Source: Methylobacterium gnaphalii (GTDB lineage: Bacteria; Pseudomonadota; Alphaproteobacteria; Rhizobiales; Beijerinckiaceae). Taken from it: a DNA stretch of 64,000 bases. Shown here one piece after another: positions 8,795 to 17,443 of this stretch. Positions within the stretch are counted from its first letter, which is position 1. Every line of letters begins with the position of its first letter. The notes beneath the pieces are model-generated. The model saw only the letters and a list, made by a program, of their open reading frames with translations, was not told the origin of the DNA and searched no databases. Made by a program: the position numbers and the translations under genes. The stretch is taken from contig NZ_BJZV01000006.1 in the NCBI RefSeq assembly GCF_007992215.1, positions 1-64,000 of the forward strand, in the 5' to 3' direction.

Positions 8795-9457
8795 TCAGCC
8801 GCCGGACACCCCACGATCGAGCAGGCGCCCGCCGGCGAGCCCATTCAGCCCGATGATCAGACCGACGGCGATCGCGTGCATCGCCAGATCACTCGCCGTG
8901 GCATCATGCGGATGGAAAGGCACCAGCAGGGCCGCGGCCGCGCCTGCTGCGGCGAGGCCGGCAAGAGCGGCGGTGAGGTTCGGACGCATCGGGGCGGCAC
9001 GGCGCAGCATCAGCACGATCAGCACCGAGAGTGGCAGCGAGGCCCCGAGCAGGAAGTACAGGCAGCCGCGCATCTCCGCGCCGTCGGCGATATTGGAATC
9101 CGGCGCGATCCAGGCCCGCAGGCAGCCGAGACTGCTCGCACCGATCCAGAGCGCCAACGGCGGCAGCGGCAGCAACGCCCAGACCTGGGAGCGGCCGGGC
9201 ACGCTGGTCTGGAAGGCTGCGATGGCGGCACAGAGTGCTGTCAGGACCGCGCCAACCGCAGCGACGCAGAGGTCAGGCACGTGCAGCCGCTCGGCCATTG
9301 CATGCCAGTCAGCGAAGGGCATCAGCAGCAGGCCGAGCCCCGGCAGCAGGCAGAACCAAGCAAGCGCCCGCAGCGACGGCGCGGGGAGGCGACGCACCGG
9401 CTCCAGATCGGTGGCGAGATGATCGACGAGACTGTCGAGACGACCGAATTCAGACAT
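8795..9457 (-). CDS. nrsF: NrsF-like membrane anti-sigma factor (DUF1109)
   Basis: Integral membrane protein of 220 residues with about six hydrophobic segments, a short cytoplasmic N-terminus and cysteines near membrane boundaries. This is the layout of the DUF1109/NrsF family, which in Caulobacter holds the ECF factor SigF inactive at the inner membrane until heavy metals act on conserved cysteines. Its start overlaps the end of the sigma gene by 8 bases, which indicates translational coupling in the expected sigma then anti-sigma order. Confidence 0.85.
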   Translation of the reverse strand: MSEFGRLDSLVDHLATDLEPVRRLPAPSLRALAWFCLLPGLGLLLMPFADWHAMAERLHVPDLCVAAVGAVLTALCAAIAAFQTSVPGRSQVWALLPLPPLALWIGASSLGCLRAWIAPDSNIADGAEMRGCLYFLLGASLPLSVLIVLMLRRAAPMRPNLTAALAGLAAAGAAAALLVPFHPHDATASDLAMHAIAVGLIIGLNGLAGGRLLDRGVSGG

Positions 9458-10148
9458 GGCCGTCCTTCCGATCCTGCGCGAGCGCCGCGCGAAGGGTCTT
9501 TAAAGCGCGGTGTAGGTTCACCTTGAGTGCGCCCGTGCTGCGTCCAGTGAGAACGGAGGCTTCCGCCAGAGAATTCTCACGCAATCCGAGCTGCTCGACA
9601 GCCTGGCGTTGGCCCTTGGGCAGCGTGGCGATCGCTTGAGCCAGCCGGGCCTCGCGCTCTCGCGTCATGAGTCCTTGGCCGGCCTCGGGAAGGCCATCAT
9701 CCGCATGCGCCTCGTAGGCGATGGGATCATCCACCTCCTTCGGCCGTCGGCTCTGGCACCGCAGCAGGTCGATCGTGCGCCTCTGCGCGATGGCGCGTAG
9801 CCAAGGCAGGAACGGGCGTGCCGGATCGTAGCTCGCCCGTGCCCGGTGCATTGTCAGAAGGGTTTCCTGGACCACGTCTTCGACTGCATCGCCGCGTGCA
9901 CCCTTTGCACGCGCCGCCGCCGCGATGACCGGCATGCAGTCGCGCAGCAGCCTCCGATAGGCCTCGGCATCGCCGGCCTGGGCCGCCGCCATAGTCGCGG
10001 AAAGCGTTTCTTCGAGCACGATCGCCGACCTGCCGTGCCTCTCCAATCCGGATACCCGGGACGCCCCGAGCCCGATGGACAGCGGCTTTGTGGCGGGACG
10101 GTAGCTGTCGCTACCAAATCCCGCAAAGGCCGTCGAGGCGAACGACAT
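9450..10148 (-). CDS. ECF sigma factor, SigF type
   Basis: Extracytoplasmic-function RNA polymerase sigma factor of 232 residues. Region 2 (DAVEDVVQETLLTMHRARASYD, RPFLPWLRAIAQRRTIDLLR) and region 4 (LPKGQRQAVEQLGLRENSLA through TGRSTGALKVNLHRALKTLR) are both clear. About 50 extra N-terminal residues precede region 2. A CGGAG ribosome site 7 bases before the ATG at 10148 supports the long form. It lies between the MXKDX gene and the NrsF-like anti-sigma gene, and a SigF-type promoter lies upstream of the operon, which suggests autoregulation. Confidence 0.92.
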   Translation of the reverse strand: MSFASTAFAGFGSDSYRPATKPLSIGLGASRVSGLERHGRSAIVLEETLSATMAAAQAGDAEAYRRLLRDCMPVIAAAARAKGARGDAVEDVVQETLLTMHRARASYDPARPFLPWLRAIAQRRTIDLLRCQSRRPKEVDDPIAYEAHADDGLPEAGQGLMTREREARLAQAIATLPKGQRQAVEQLGLRENSLAEASVLTGRSTGALKVNLHRALKTLRAALAQDRKDGHV

Positions 10149-10172
10149 GTCGGCGCTCCGTTCCGCGAGCGG

Positions 10173-10409
10173 TCAGTGCTTGCTCATCGAATCCTTCTTC
10201 TCCATCGAGTCCTTCTTCATCATCGCACCGCCGTCCTTCTTCATTGCGCCGTCGCTCTTCATGGAATCGGTATGGCCCGAGCCGGACTTCATGTGGTCGG
10301 CTTTCATGCTCTCGGTGGCGGCGCCGGCCGGCTTGGCCTCTTCGGCGAAGGCCGGGGCGGAGAGGGCGAGGAACGCGGCGCAGGCGGCGGTGGCGAGGGA
10401 ATGGCGCAT
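10173..10409 (-). CDS. Pentapeptide MXKDX repeat protein
   Basis: A small secreted protein (78 residues). A signal peptide ending around AFA-EEA is followed by a low-complexity, Met/Lys/Asp/Ser-rich tail with repeated units such as MKADH, MKSGS, MKKDG, MKKDS and MEKKD. This matches the MXKDX repeat family, small periplasmic proteins often placed beside ECF sigma factors. A strong AGGAG lies 8-9 bases before the ATG. First gene of the sigma operon, 25 bases before the sigma start. The Met/His/Asp-rich tail could bind metals (inference). Confidence 0.88.
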   Translation of the reverse strand: MRHSLATAACAAFLALSAPAFAEEAKPAGAATESMKADHMKSGSGHTDSMKSDGAMKKDGGAMMKKDSMEKKDSMSKH

Positions 10410-10470
10410 GGTTGGACTCCTGGTTGGGCTGTTTCCGAAAAGGGTCGCCGTTCCGACGCCCTGCTGCTAA

Positions 10471-10496
10471 TTCGCAGCACATCCGTCAGCGGTTAC
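10471..10496 (-). promoter_or_regulatory. SigF-type ECF promoter of the MXKDX-sigma-nrsF operon
   Basis: Read on the minus strand: GTAACC (10496-10491), a 16-base spacer, then CGAA (10474-10471), about 60 bases upstream of the MXKDX start. The GTAACC-N16-CGAA architecture is, from memory, that described for the Caulobacter SigF regulon. The same spacing recurs upstream of the neighbouring DUF1223 gene. Confidence 0.75.
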
Positions 10497-10506
10497 GTTC
10501 GCGCGT

Positions 10507-11196
10507 TCAGAGGCGGGCGGCGCCGAGGATGCGGCCGTCCGGCGCCTGGAGGATCAGGGCAGCGTCCTCCCCGGCCGGCGCGGCTTCGGCGAGCGTCAGC
10601 GCCGCGCCTCTCCAGGAGCCGACCTCGCGCAGTGAGCGCACGATGTTCGCTTCCGTGAGCCGACGGCCGCCGTTCTCGCCGCGGCCGATCGCAGTCGTAT
10701 GCTCGCGATCAAAGCCGATGAGCAGCAGGCGGCCTTGGCCCGAGCCGGCGCCCACGGTGAGGTTCAACCCGGCACCCGCGCGGTGGATCGCGAGCGGCAC
10801 GGCCGTCCTCACCTGAGATTTGGCTTCGGCGATCGCGGCATCGACCTCGCTGCGGCGCGAGCCGATGAGGCTGGTGCGCCCATCGACGATGGCCTGCGGC
10901 GTGAAGGACGTCTCGCCGAGGCGGGAGCCGTAGGCCGCCTGACGCTCGGTGGCGGCAGCGAGGGAGTAGGGATCACGCCAGCCGAGGCTGTTCCAGTAGG
11001 TCACGTGGAAGGCGAGCGGCAGCACGTCGCGCCGCTCTTGAGCCAGCTGCCGGAGATGGGCATCCGCCGGTGGGCAGGACGAGCAGCCCTGCGAGGTGAA
11101 CAGTTCGACAACGACCGGACGTTCGGCGGCCTGAGCGGACGGGAGGCTGGTAAGGGGCGCCGCGAGAAGGGCGGCAGCAACGAGAAGCGTGCGCAT
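10507..11196 (-). CDS. DUF1223 secreted thioredoxin-fold protein
   Basis: 229-residue protein with a cleavable signal peptide (about residues 1-22, ending AQA-AER). The DUF1223 hallmark VVELFTSQGCSSCPPAD follows, a thioredoxin-like CxxC motif. The AFHVTYWNSLGWRDPYS and VDGRTSLIGS segments are also typical. The function of the family is not established; a redox role in the periplasm is plausible. The ATG at 11196 is supported by AAGGAGCC directly upstream. A SigF-type promoter lies about 31 bases before the start. Confidence 0.85.
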   Translation of the reverse strand: MRTLLVAAALLAAPLTSLPSAQAAERPVVVELFTSQGCSSCPPADAHLRQLAQERRDVLPLAFHVTYWNSLGWRDPYSLAAATERQAAYGSRLGETSFTPQAIVDGRTSLIGSRRSEVDAAIAEAKSQVRTAVPLAIHRAGAGLNLTVGAGSGQGRLLLIGFDREHTTAIGRGENGGRRLTEANIVRSLREVGSWRGAALTLAEAAPAGEDAALILQAPDGRILGAARL

Positions 11197-11227
11197 GGAA
11201 GGCTCCTTGGATGGTCGTACATCCAGG

Positions 11228-11253
11228 TTCGCCACGGCACCCGTTTCCGTTAC
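11228..11253 (-). promoter_or_regulatory. SigF-type ECF promoter of the DUF1223 gene
   Basis: Read on the minus strand: GTAACG (11253-11248), 16 bases, CGAA (11231-11228). It differs by one base from the promoter in front of the MXKDX gene and has identical spacing, placing the DUF1223 gene in the same putative regulon. The -35 element overlaps the stop codon of the small gene upstream. Confidence 0.72.
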
Positions 11254-11468
11254 GGGCGCCCGGTGTCGCGCCCCTTCGCCAGCTTCTCCACGCGCCTCAG
11301 GACTTTCACACCGAAGCCAGTGTGGTGCTTACCCGGTCCACCGGCCAGCGCCTTGGCGACGACTGGAGCGTTGGCGCCGTGCCGCGCAATCAGCCTCCGG
11401 GCTTCGGCCTCAACGGAGGCCCGTTCGGTTCGTAGGTCGGAGATCCAGGTTCGCAGCGACATCACCAT
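11250..11468 (-). CDS. Small basic protein of unknown function
   Basis: 72-residue reading frame encoding a charged, probably helical protein (RTERASVEAEARRLIARHG, then KALAGGPGKHH and VLRRVEKLAKG). No signal peptide or membrane segment, and no family recognised. It sits between the DUF1223 gene and the P450 gene on the same strand. The regular helix-like composition supports it being real, but there is no strong ribosome site. Confidence 0.5.
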   Translation of the reverse strand: MVMSLRTWISDLRTERASVEAEARRLIARHGANAPVVAKALAGGPGKHHTGFGVKVLRRVEKLAKGRDTGRP

Positions 11469-11595
11469 GGTGGGTCAATCGAACCCACCGCCGCTCGGTC
11501 CCGCCATCGACGATCAGACCGGGCAGCAGAGTTAACAAAGGGTATTATCGGCTGGCCTGTCAGCGATACGTCTTCGAAGCGAGGGTCTGCTGCGA

Positions 11596-12867
11596 TCAGG
11601 TCGGTCTGACGTTGCTGACGACGAAGCCGCTGCGGGGACGGGCCGGGATGTTGCTGAGATCGATGGTCAGGTCCTGCTGCGGGACGTCATAGCGCATCGA
11701 GGCCGTCAGGAGCCGGGCAGCCGTGACCAGCAGTGTCTGAGTGATCCCCTCCCCCGGGCAGCGATGCCCGTCCGGCGCCGAACCGCCTCCGTGGGAAATC
11801 AGGTTGAAGGCTTCGATGGCCTCACCGCGGAGGCGGTAGCGATCGGGATCGAACCGCTCCGGTGCATGCCATAGGCGCGGATCGTGGTTCGTGCCGTAGA
11901 GATCCATGAGCACCCAATCACCTGCCTTGAAGTCATGGCCACGCCACGCGAAGGGCTCGCGCACCCGGCCACCGATGAAGGGGATGAACGGAAACACCCG
12001 CCGCACCTCCCAGGCAAAACGGTCGAGCGTGCTGTCATCTCCGCGACGTAAGGCTTCGGCCCATTGTGGGTGATCGTGGAGCGCCATGGCGGCGAAGACG
12101 ATATAGCGGGCGTTGGCAACTGTCGGGCGCAGGATGTTGATGAGTTCGACCCCTGCCGTCCTGACGTCGAGAAGTTGGCCTTGACCGTCACGGTAGGTCG
12201 CTATGGTTCGAGCGGCACCCTCTGGTACCGCCCGCCGCCCTGCCCGAGTCTCCTCGATCACGCGCCGCGCCCAGCGTTCGGTACGGGCGCGAAGGAGATG
12301 GCCGCCCCAGTTCCGGGGTCCGATCGCGCCGGTGCCCGCGATCATCGCCGCGAACTCGGCCGCGCGTGCGTCGACCTCCCTCCCATCGAGAGGCAGGCCT
12401 ACCCACTCGCATACCGCCGCCGTGATGACCCGATGGGCTTCGTCGAGGAGCACGCTGCTCTCCTGCCCGGCCCATCGCGTCACCGCCTCCTGCCAGTGGC
12501 GGGTGAATAGGTCGGCTAGGCGCCGGAGCGCGTCAGGACCGACAAGCGATAGAAACATTGCCTTGCGGTGGCGATGCGCCTCGCCATCCATCACCATCAC
12601 GCTGCCATGGTCTTGAATCAGAGCGAAGCTCGTCCGCGGCAGGGCGTGCCGACGCGTGAAGCGATGGCGATCGTAGAACTGCTCGGCCGCCTCCCGGCCA
12701 GACATGCAGACGACACGGCTCAGCATCAGCCGCGCTGCGAAGACGTCCGATCCGTAGTGCCGGCAGCGGTTGGGGATAAATGCATACCCTTCCGAGAGAA
12801 GCGCCAGCGTCGCGTCCAACGAGTGATCCCGAGGGATGGCTGAGCCGGCTCCCCGCATCGCGTTCAT
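11596..12867 (-). CDS. Cytochrome P450 of the CYP152 fatty-acid peroxygenase type
   Basis: Heme-thiolate enzyme of 423 residues. The Cys-ligand segment is GHRCPGE (Cys370). The I-helix has [13 protein letters not shown], with Arg247-Pro248 in place of the usual acid-alcohol pair. This Arg-Pro pair is the hallmark of CYP152 enzymes (P450 BSbeta, SPalpha, OleT), which use H2O2 to hydroxylate or decarboxylate fatty acids, with Arg binding the carboxylate. The DG.AH.HRKAMF block near residue 94 also fits. No redox partner gene lies nearby, as expected for a peroxygenase. The ATG at 12867 gives the normal family length. Confidence 0.88.
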   Translation of the reverse strand: MNAMRGAGSAIPRDHSLDATLALLSEGYAFIPNRCRHYGSDVFAARLMLSRVVCMSGREAAEQFYDRHRFTRRHALPRTSFALIQDHGSVMVMDGEAHRHRKAMFLSLVGPDALRRLADLFTRHWQEAVTRWAGQESSVLLDEAHRVITAAVCEWVGLPLDGREVDARAAEFAAMIAGTGAIGPRNWGGHLLRARTERWARRVIEETRAGRRAVPEGAARTIATYRDGQGQLLDVRTAGVELINILRPTVANARYIVFAAMALHDHPQWAEALRRGDDSTLDRFAWEVRRVFPFIPFIGGRVREPFAWRGHDFKAGDWVLMDLYGTNHDPRLWHAPERFDPDRYRLRGEAIEAFNLISHGGGSAPDGHRCPGEGITQTLLVTAARLLTASMRYDVPQQDLTIDLSNIPARPRSGFVVSNVRPT

Positions 12868-13064
12868 CTCGGCTCTATCCCGAAAGCCGGCGGAACGCCT
12901 TCCGCCCAGTCCGGAGAACCGCCTCAGCACGACCTGGTTCACGTCTTGGCGGAGAGGCCGAGGGTCGCGCTGCCGTGCCGCTGCGCAGGACGGGGGCAGC
13001 CTTGCTTGACAGCCCCTGCCCTGCCCGTAAACCGGCGCCGTCTTCCGAAACACCCGGACCCCGC

Positions 13065-13994
13065 ATGTCGAGCGACGCCGATCTCTCGCCCAAGACCTCG
13101 TTCCAGGGCCTGATCCTGACGCTCCAGCGCTTCTGGGCGGCGAAGGGCTGCGTGATCCTGCAACCCTACGACATGGAGGTCGGCGCCGGCACCTTCCATC
13201 CGGCGACAACCCTGCGCGCCCTCGGACCGCGTCCCTGGAAGGCGGCCTACGTTCAGCCCTCGCGCCGACCGAAGGACGGCCGCTACGGCGAGAACCCCAA
13301 CCGGCTGCAGCACTATTACCAGTTCCAGGTCATCCTGAAGCCAAACCCGCCGAATCTGCAGGAGCTTTACCTCGGGTCGCTCGCCGCCATCGGCGTGGAC
13401 CTCAAGCTCCACGACATCCGCTTCGTCGAGGACGACTGGGAGAGTCCAACGCTCGGCGCCTGGGGCCTCGGCTGGGAATGCTGGTGCGATGGGATGGAGG
13501 TGAGCCAATTCACCTACTTCCAGCAGGTCGCCGGCTTCGAATGCGCGCCGGTTGCCGGGGAGCTAACCTACGGCCTTGAGCGACTGGCCATGTACGTGCA
13601 GGGCGTCGAGAACGTCTACGATCTGAACTTCAACGGCGGCCAGGGCGACGACAAGGTCACCTACGGCGATGTCTTCCTGCAGGCCGAGCAGGAATATTCG
13701 CGTCACAATTTCGAGGCTGCCGACACGGCGATGCTGTTTCGGCAGTTCACGGACGCGGAGAAGGCCTGCCGCAGCTATCTTGAAGCCGGCGATCCCGGCG
13801 AAGGCCAGCGGCATAGAATGGCGCAGCCGGCCTACGACCAGTGCATCAAGGCGAGCCACGTCTTCAACCTGCTCGATGCACGCGGCGTGATTTCGGTGAC
13901 CGAGCGCCAGAGCTACATCCTGCGGGTGCGCGAACTCGCAAAGGCCTGCGGTGCAGCCTTCCTCAGGACGGAAGCCGGCGGCCTGGCGGCCTGA
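13065..13994 (+). CDS. glyQ: Glycyl-tRNA synthetase alpha subunit
   Basis: Catalytic alpha chain of the alpha2beta2 glycyl-tRNA synthetase, 309 residues. The family blocks [48 protein letters not shown] and [20 protein letters not shown] are all present. The ATG at 13065 gives the standard N-terminus. The beta subunit gene glyS, which usually follows, is not in this window; the next gene is chrA, 10 bases after the stop. Confidence 0.96.
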   Translation: MSSDADLSPKTSFQGLILTLQRFWAAKGCVILQPYDMEVGAGTFHPATTLRALGPRPWKAAYVQPSRRPKDGRYGENPNRLQHYYQFQVILKPNPPNLQELYLGSLAAIGVDLKLHDIRFVEDDWESPTLGAWGLGWECWCDGMEVSQFTYFQQVAGFECAPVAGELTYGLERLAMYVQGVENVYDLNFNGGQGDDKVTYGDVFLQAEQEYSRHNFEAADTAMLFRQFTDAEKACRSYLEAGDPGEGQRHRMAQPAYDQCIKASHVFNLLDARGVISVTERQSYILRVRELAKACGAAFLRTEAGGLAA

Positions 13995-14004
13995 GCCGCC
14001 CTCC

Positions 14005-15369
14005 ATGCGCCCGCCCCACGGCGTTACGCTTGCTGAGGCGACCCGCATTTGGGCGCGGATCGCGCTCCTGAGCTTCGGCGGCCCAGCCGGTCAGATCGCT
14101 GTGATGCACCGCATCCTCGTCGACGAGCGGCGCTGGATCGGCGAGGCGCGCTTCCTCCACGCCCTTTCGTATTGCACGTTGCTGCCCGGCCCCGAGGCCC
14201 AGCAGCTCGCCACCTATATCGGCTGGCTGATGCACCGGACAGTGGGCGGCCTGATCGCCGGCAGCTTGTTCGTGCTGCCGGGCGCCGTCTCGATCATGGC
14301 GCTGAGTCTGATCTACGTCGCCTTCGGCCAGACCGGCGTGGTGGCTGGGCTCTTCTTCGGGCTGAAATGTGCAGTGCTCGCGGTCGTGCTGCAGGCGGTC
14401 GTCCGCGTTGGGTCGCGGGCGCTGCGCAACCGCGTGATGCAATCGATCGCCGCATTGGCGTTCGTCGCGATCTTCGTCCTGTCGGTACCGTTTCCGCTGA
14501 TCGTGCTCGCCGCCGGCATCGCCGGCTATGCCGCCGTGCGCCTCGGCTCGGCTGCTTTTGGGTCTGCCAGCCATCGTGCAGCCGGCACTCAGGGAGCTTC
14601 CGACGCGGACAGCTTGCTCGCCGAGACCATTCCCGAGCATGCCCGGCCCGATGCCGCTTGGTCGCTACGTATCGCCGCCGTGCTCGCCCTGCTCTGGCTC
14701 GTGCCGGTAGCACTCCTCGTGATCTTCGCCTCCGGCAGCGCCTTCGCCGACATTGCCGTGTTCTTCTCGAAGATGGCGGTAGTAACCTTCGGGGGCGCCT
14801 ATGCGGCCCTCGCCTATGTCGCACAGGCCGGAGTCGAGACCTATGGCTGGCTCAGGCCCGGCGAGATGCTCGATGGGCTCGGCATGGCCGAGACCACGCC
14901 CGGTCCGTTGATCATGGTCACGCAGTTCGTCGGCTTCCTCGGTGCCTTCCGCGCGCCGGGCGGCCTGAACCCGTATCTCGCTGGGGTGCTCGGTGGCCTG
15001 CTCACCACCTGGGTAACCTTCGTCCCCTGCTTCCTCTGGATCTTTGCCGGCGCTCCCTACGTCGAAGCCCTGCGTGGAAACCAGGCCTTGTCTGGAGCTC
15101 TCGCCGCGATCACCGCGGCGGTCGTCGGCGTCATCCTGAACCTCGCCGTCTGGTTTGCCCTGCACACGCTGTTCGCAGACGTGCAGACACTCCATCCCGG
15201 GATCGGCTTGGCGATCGAGTGGCCGGTGCTCGCGAGCGTGAACCTCCCCGCCCTGCTCCTGACGACGGCCGCGGTATTCGCGGTGTTCCGGCTCAATCTC
15301 GGCATGATCCCGACTTTGTTCGCCTGCTCCTGCGCCGGGATCGCGCTACATCTCGCCGGCATCGTTTGA
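14005..15369 (+). CDS. chrA: Chromate transporter ChrA (long CHR family)
   Basis: Inner-membrane transporter of 454 residues made of two homologous CHR domains. The first begins ARIALLSFGGPAGQIAVMHR with LPGPEAQQLATYIGW; the second begins FFSKMAVVTFGGAYAALAYV with ETTPGPLIMVTQFVGFLGA. The FGGP/FGGA and PGPEAQQ/TPGPLIM motifs are the family signatures. ChrA exports chromate or takes part in sulfate/oxyanion handling. It starts 10 bases after glyQ, and a haloacid dehalogenase gene follows. The nearby SigF system is interesting because Caulobacter SigF responds to chromate. Confidence 0.93.
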   Translation: MRPPHGVTLAEATRIWARIALLSFGGPAGQIAVMHRILVDERRWIGEARFLHALSYCTLLPGPEAQQLATYIGWLMHRTVGGLIAGSLFVLPGAVSIMALSLIYVAFGQTGVVAGLFFGLKCAVLAVVLQAVVRVGSRALRNRVMQSIAALAFVAIFVLSVPFPLIVLAAGIAGYAAVRLGSAAFGSASHRAAGTQGASDADSLLAETIPEHARPDAAWSLRIAAVLALLWLVPVALLVIFASGSAFADIAVFFSKMAVVTFGGAYAALAYVAQAGVETYGWLRPGEMLDGLGMAETTPGPLIMVTQFVGFLGAFRAPGGLNPYLAGVLGGLLTTWVTFVPCFLWIFAGAPYVEALRGNQALSGALAAITAAVVGVILNLAVWFALHTLFADVQTLHPGIGLAIEWPVLASVNLPALLLTTAAVFAVFRLNLGMIPTLFACSCAGIALHLAGIV

Positions 15370-15389
15370 GCGGCTACAGAGTGTGAACC

Positions 15390-16064
15390 ATGCCCGACGC
15401 CATCTCATTCACCGGCAAATCTTGCGTGGTGTTTGACGCCTACGGCACACTCCTTGACGTGCATTCAGCTGTCCAGCGCCATGCGGACGGGATCGGCCCC
15501 GAGGCCAGCTCGCTGTCGGCGCTGTGGCGAGTGAAGCAGCTTGAATACAGCTGGGTGCTCTCACTGATCGGCGGCTATCAAACCTTCTGGTCGCTCACCG
15601 AGCAGGCGCTCGACTATGCTCTTGCCCGGCATCCGACGGTGGACCCGGCCCTGCGCCAGCCGCTGCTCGACGCCTATCGCGCGCTTGATGCCTATCCGGA
15701 GGTGCCGGACGTTCTCTTGCGGCTTCGCGAAGCGGGCCTGCGCACCGCGATCCTGTCCAACGGAAACCAAGACATGCTCGACATCGCGGTGGCCTCTGCC
15801 AGCCTCGCTGATCGGCTCGATGCGGTGCTCTCGGTCGATGCCGTGCAGGTCTTCAAAACCTCGCCCAAAGCCTACCAGCTCGTGCTCGATCGCTTCAGCG
15901 GCACCCCCGCAGAGGTCGTGTTCTGTTCCTCGAACCGCTGGGACATCGCGGGGGCAGCCGCCTTCGGCTTCACTGCGGTTTGGGTAAACCGCCAGGGGCT
16001 GCCCGACGAGTATCCCGACCTAGCGCCGACCGCGGTCGTAAAGGATCTCAGCGCGCTGCTGTGA
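15390..16064 (+). CDS. Haloacid dehalogenase, type II (L-2-haloacid dehalogenase)
   Basis: HAD-superfamily hydrolase of 224 residues. Motif I is VVFDAYGTLLDVHS (nucleophile Asp in FDAYGTL). LEYSWVLSLIGGY matches the substrate-pocket region of L-DEX enzymes, SNGNQDML is motif II and KTSPKAYQL plus SSNRWDIAGAAAFG are motifs III/IV. These features are typical of S-2-haloacid dehalogenases that convert 2-haloacids to D-2-hydroxyacids. It lies 20 bases after chrA and may be co-transcribed. Confidence 0.88.
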   Translation: MPDAISFTGKSCVVFDAYGTLLDVHSAVQRHADGIGPEASSLSALWRVKQLEYSWVLSLIGGYQTFWSLTEQALDYALARHPTVDPALRQPLLDAYRALDAYPEVPDVLLRLREAGLRTAILSNGNQDMLDIAVASASLADRLDAVLSVDAVQVFKTSPKAYQLVLDRFSGTPAEVVFCSSNRWDIAGAAAFGFTAVWVNRQGLPDEYPDLAPTAVVKDLSALL

Positions 16065-16142
16065 AAAGCAACACTATACCCGCATTGGTCGGCGGCTTGG
16101 CCCTAAGCTGCTACGGCTTCGCCTCGCAAGGATGGTGGTGAG

Positions 16143-17378
16143 TCACCCCCGTGCGCGTCCGCGCAACGAGGCCGGCTGTCCCGGTAGCTGCAGCTTGATG
16201 CCTGTGGCGACGAGCGCATCGCTCTCAACGCGAAACACCTGCAGCGTCCGGTCGACGTAATTGCCGACATAGACGAACCGGCCCGAGGGCGAGAAGGCGA
16301 CGCCCTGCGGCACCGCTCCGGCTTCGGCGGCACCGGTCACATGCACCGACCCATCGGAATCGATAGTGAGAAGCACCGTGAGCCCCTTCGGGCCGTAATT
16401 CGGGCTCGATTGCGGAGCGGCGGAGCCGCGCACCACCGCGAGGGCCGCATGGCGACCGTCCGGGGCGATGTCGATGGATTCCGGTGTGTCGCCGACGCCC
16501 AGCCAGTCCACCACCTTCGGCGTGCCGAGATTGGCGTCGATCACGCTGACGCTGTCGGCATTGCCGTCGGATGGCGTGGCGCCCGTATTAGCAGTGAGCG
16601 CGAGGCGGGCATCCGGCGTCACTTCGATGCCGTAGACGCCAGCCCCCACGGGCATGTCCTGCGCCGGATCGTAGGTCACCGTCGTGCCCTCGATCTTGAG
16701 CACGCCGATCTTGCCGGCCTTGTTCTTTGCGACGAAGGCCCGCTGGCCGTTCGGCGAGATCGCCACCGCGGCCGCCTCGTCGCCGACATCCACCGTGCCA
16801 ATGGGCATCACCTTGTTGCCCGCAATCGAGAGCACGGTGACGCTCTTGCCCTCGCGATTGGCCACCAATGCGAGATCCCCGGCCCCGTTGATCGCAAGCC
16901 CCGAGGGCTGGCGTCCGACCGTGATGGTCTCGACGAGTTGAGGCGGATCGCTCGTCAGGTCGAGGACGTGCAGGCGGTCGTCGGGTTGCGCGTACCAAGG
17001 ACGGTCCGAGCCCTCGCTGTCTTTGGCCTCGCCCTCCTTCGGCTCCTCCTGACGCATGGTCACCGAACTCGCCACAAGGCCGAGCCGGCCATCCGGTGTG
17101 ATCTGCAGGTTGGTCGGCGGTCCGTAGACGGAGTTGTCGAGCAGCATCGTGGTGGCGACCTGCGGATGCGCCTCGTCACGCACGTCGATGAAGGCGATGG
17201 CATCGCCCCCGTTCGGGCCGTTGCGACCGCCGGCGGGGTCGAAGAAGGTCTTTCCGTCGAGGCCGACCAGCATGAAGGCCGGAGCCTGCGCTGCCCGAAG
17301 CGGGCTCACTCCCAGCAGCAGGACCGCGAGAAGCACGACACGACCGACCCCGAATCCCGTCATCGCGCGTCCTTCCAT
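16143..17378 (-). CDS. Secreted beta-propeller (YncE/lactonase-like) repeat protein
   Basis: Exported protein of about 411 residues with a signal peptide (GRVVLLAVLLLGVSPLRAAQ). Many repeats follow of the type ITPDGRLGLVASS, GAGDLALVANREG, ISPNGQRAFVAKNKAG, VTPDARLALTANTG and FSPSGRFVYVGNYVDRT. These are blades of a seven-bladed YncE/PQQ-dependent beta-propeller fold. The ligand is unknown. Two nearby starts are plausible: ATG at 17378 (GAGAGG upstream) or ATG at 17363 (GGAAGGA upstream). A perfect 12-bp hairpin lies just upstream. Confidence 0.82.
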   Translation of the reverse strand: MEGRAMTGFGVGRVVLLAVLLLGVSPLRAAQAPAFMLVGLDGKTFFDPAGGRNGPNGGDAIAFIDVRDEAHPQVATTMLLDNSVYGPPTNLQITPDGRLGLVASSVTMRQEEPKEGEAKDSEGSDRPWYAQPDDRLHVLDLTSDPPQLVETITVGRQPSGLAINGAGDLALVANREGKSVTVLSIAGNKVMPIGTVDVGDEAAAVAISPNGQRAFVAKNKAGKIGVLKIEGTTVTYDPAQDMPVGAGVYGIEVTPDARLALTANTGATPSDGNADSVSVIDANLGTPKVVDWLGVGDTPESIDIAPDGRHAALAVVRGSAAPQSSPNYGPKGLTVLLTIDSDGSVHVTGAAEAGAVPQGVAFSPSGRFVYVGNYVDRTLQVFRVESDALVATGIKLQLPGQPASLRGRARG

Positions 17379-17443
17379 GGCGGACCTCTCCTCCCGTCGT
17401 GGCGACGAACCCGACGGGTCCAATCCCTCGCTCACCACATCGA

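Noticed and set aside
17401..17442. Sequence resembling a tRNA 3' end (GGGTCCAATCCC...CTCACCA)
   Set aside because: Only three base pairs can form in the would-be T-stem and there is no acceptor, anticodon or D-arm upstream.
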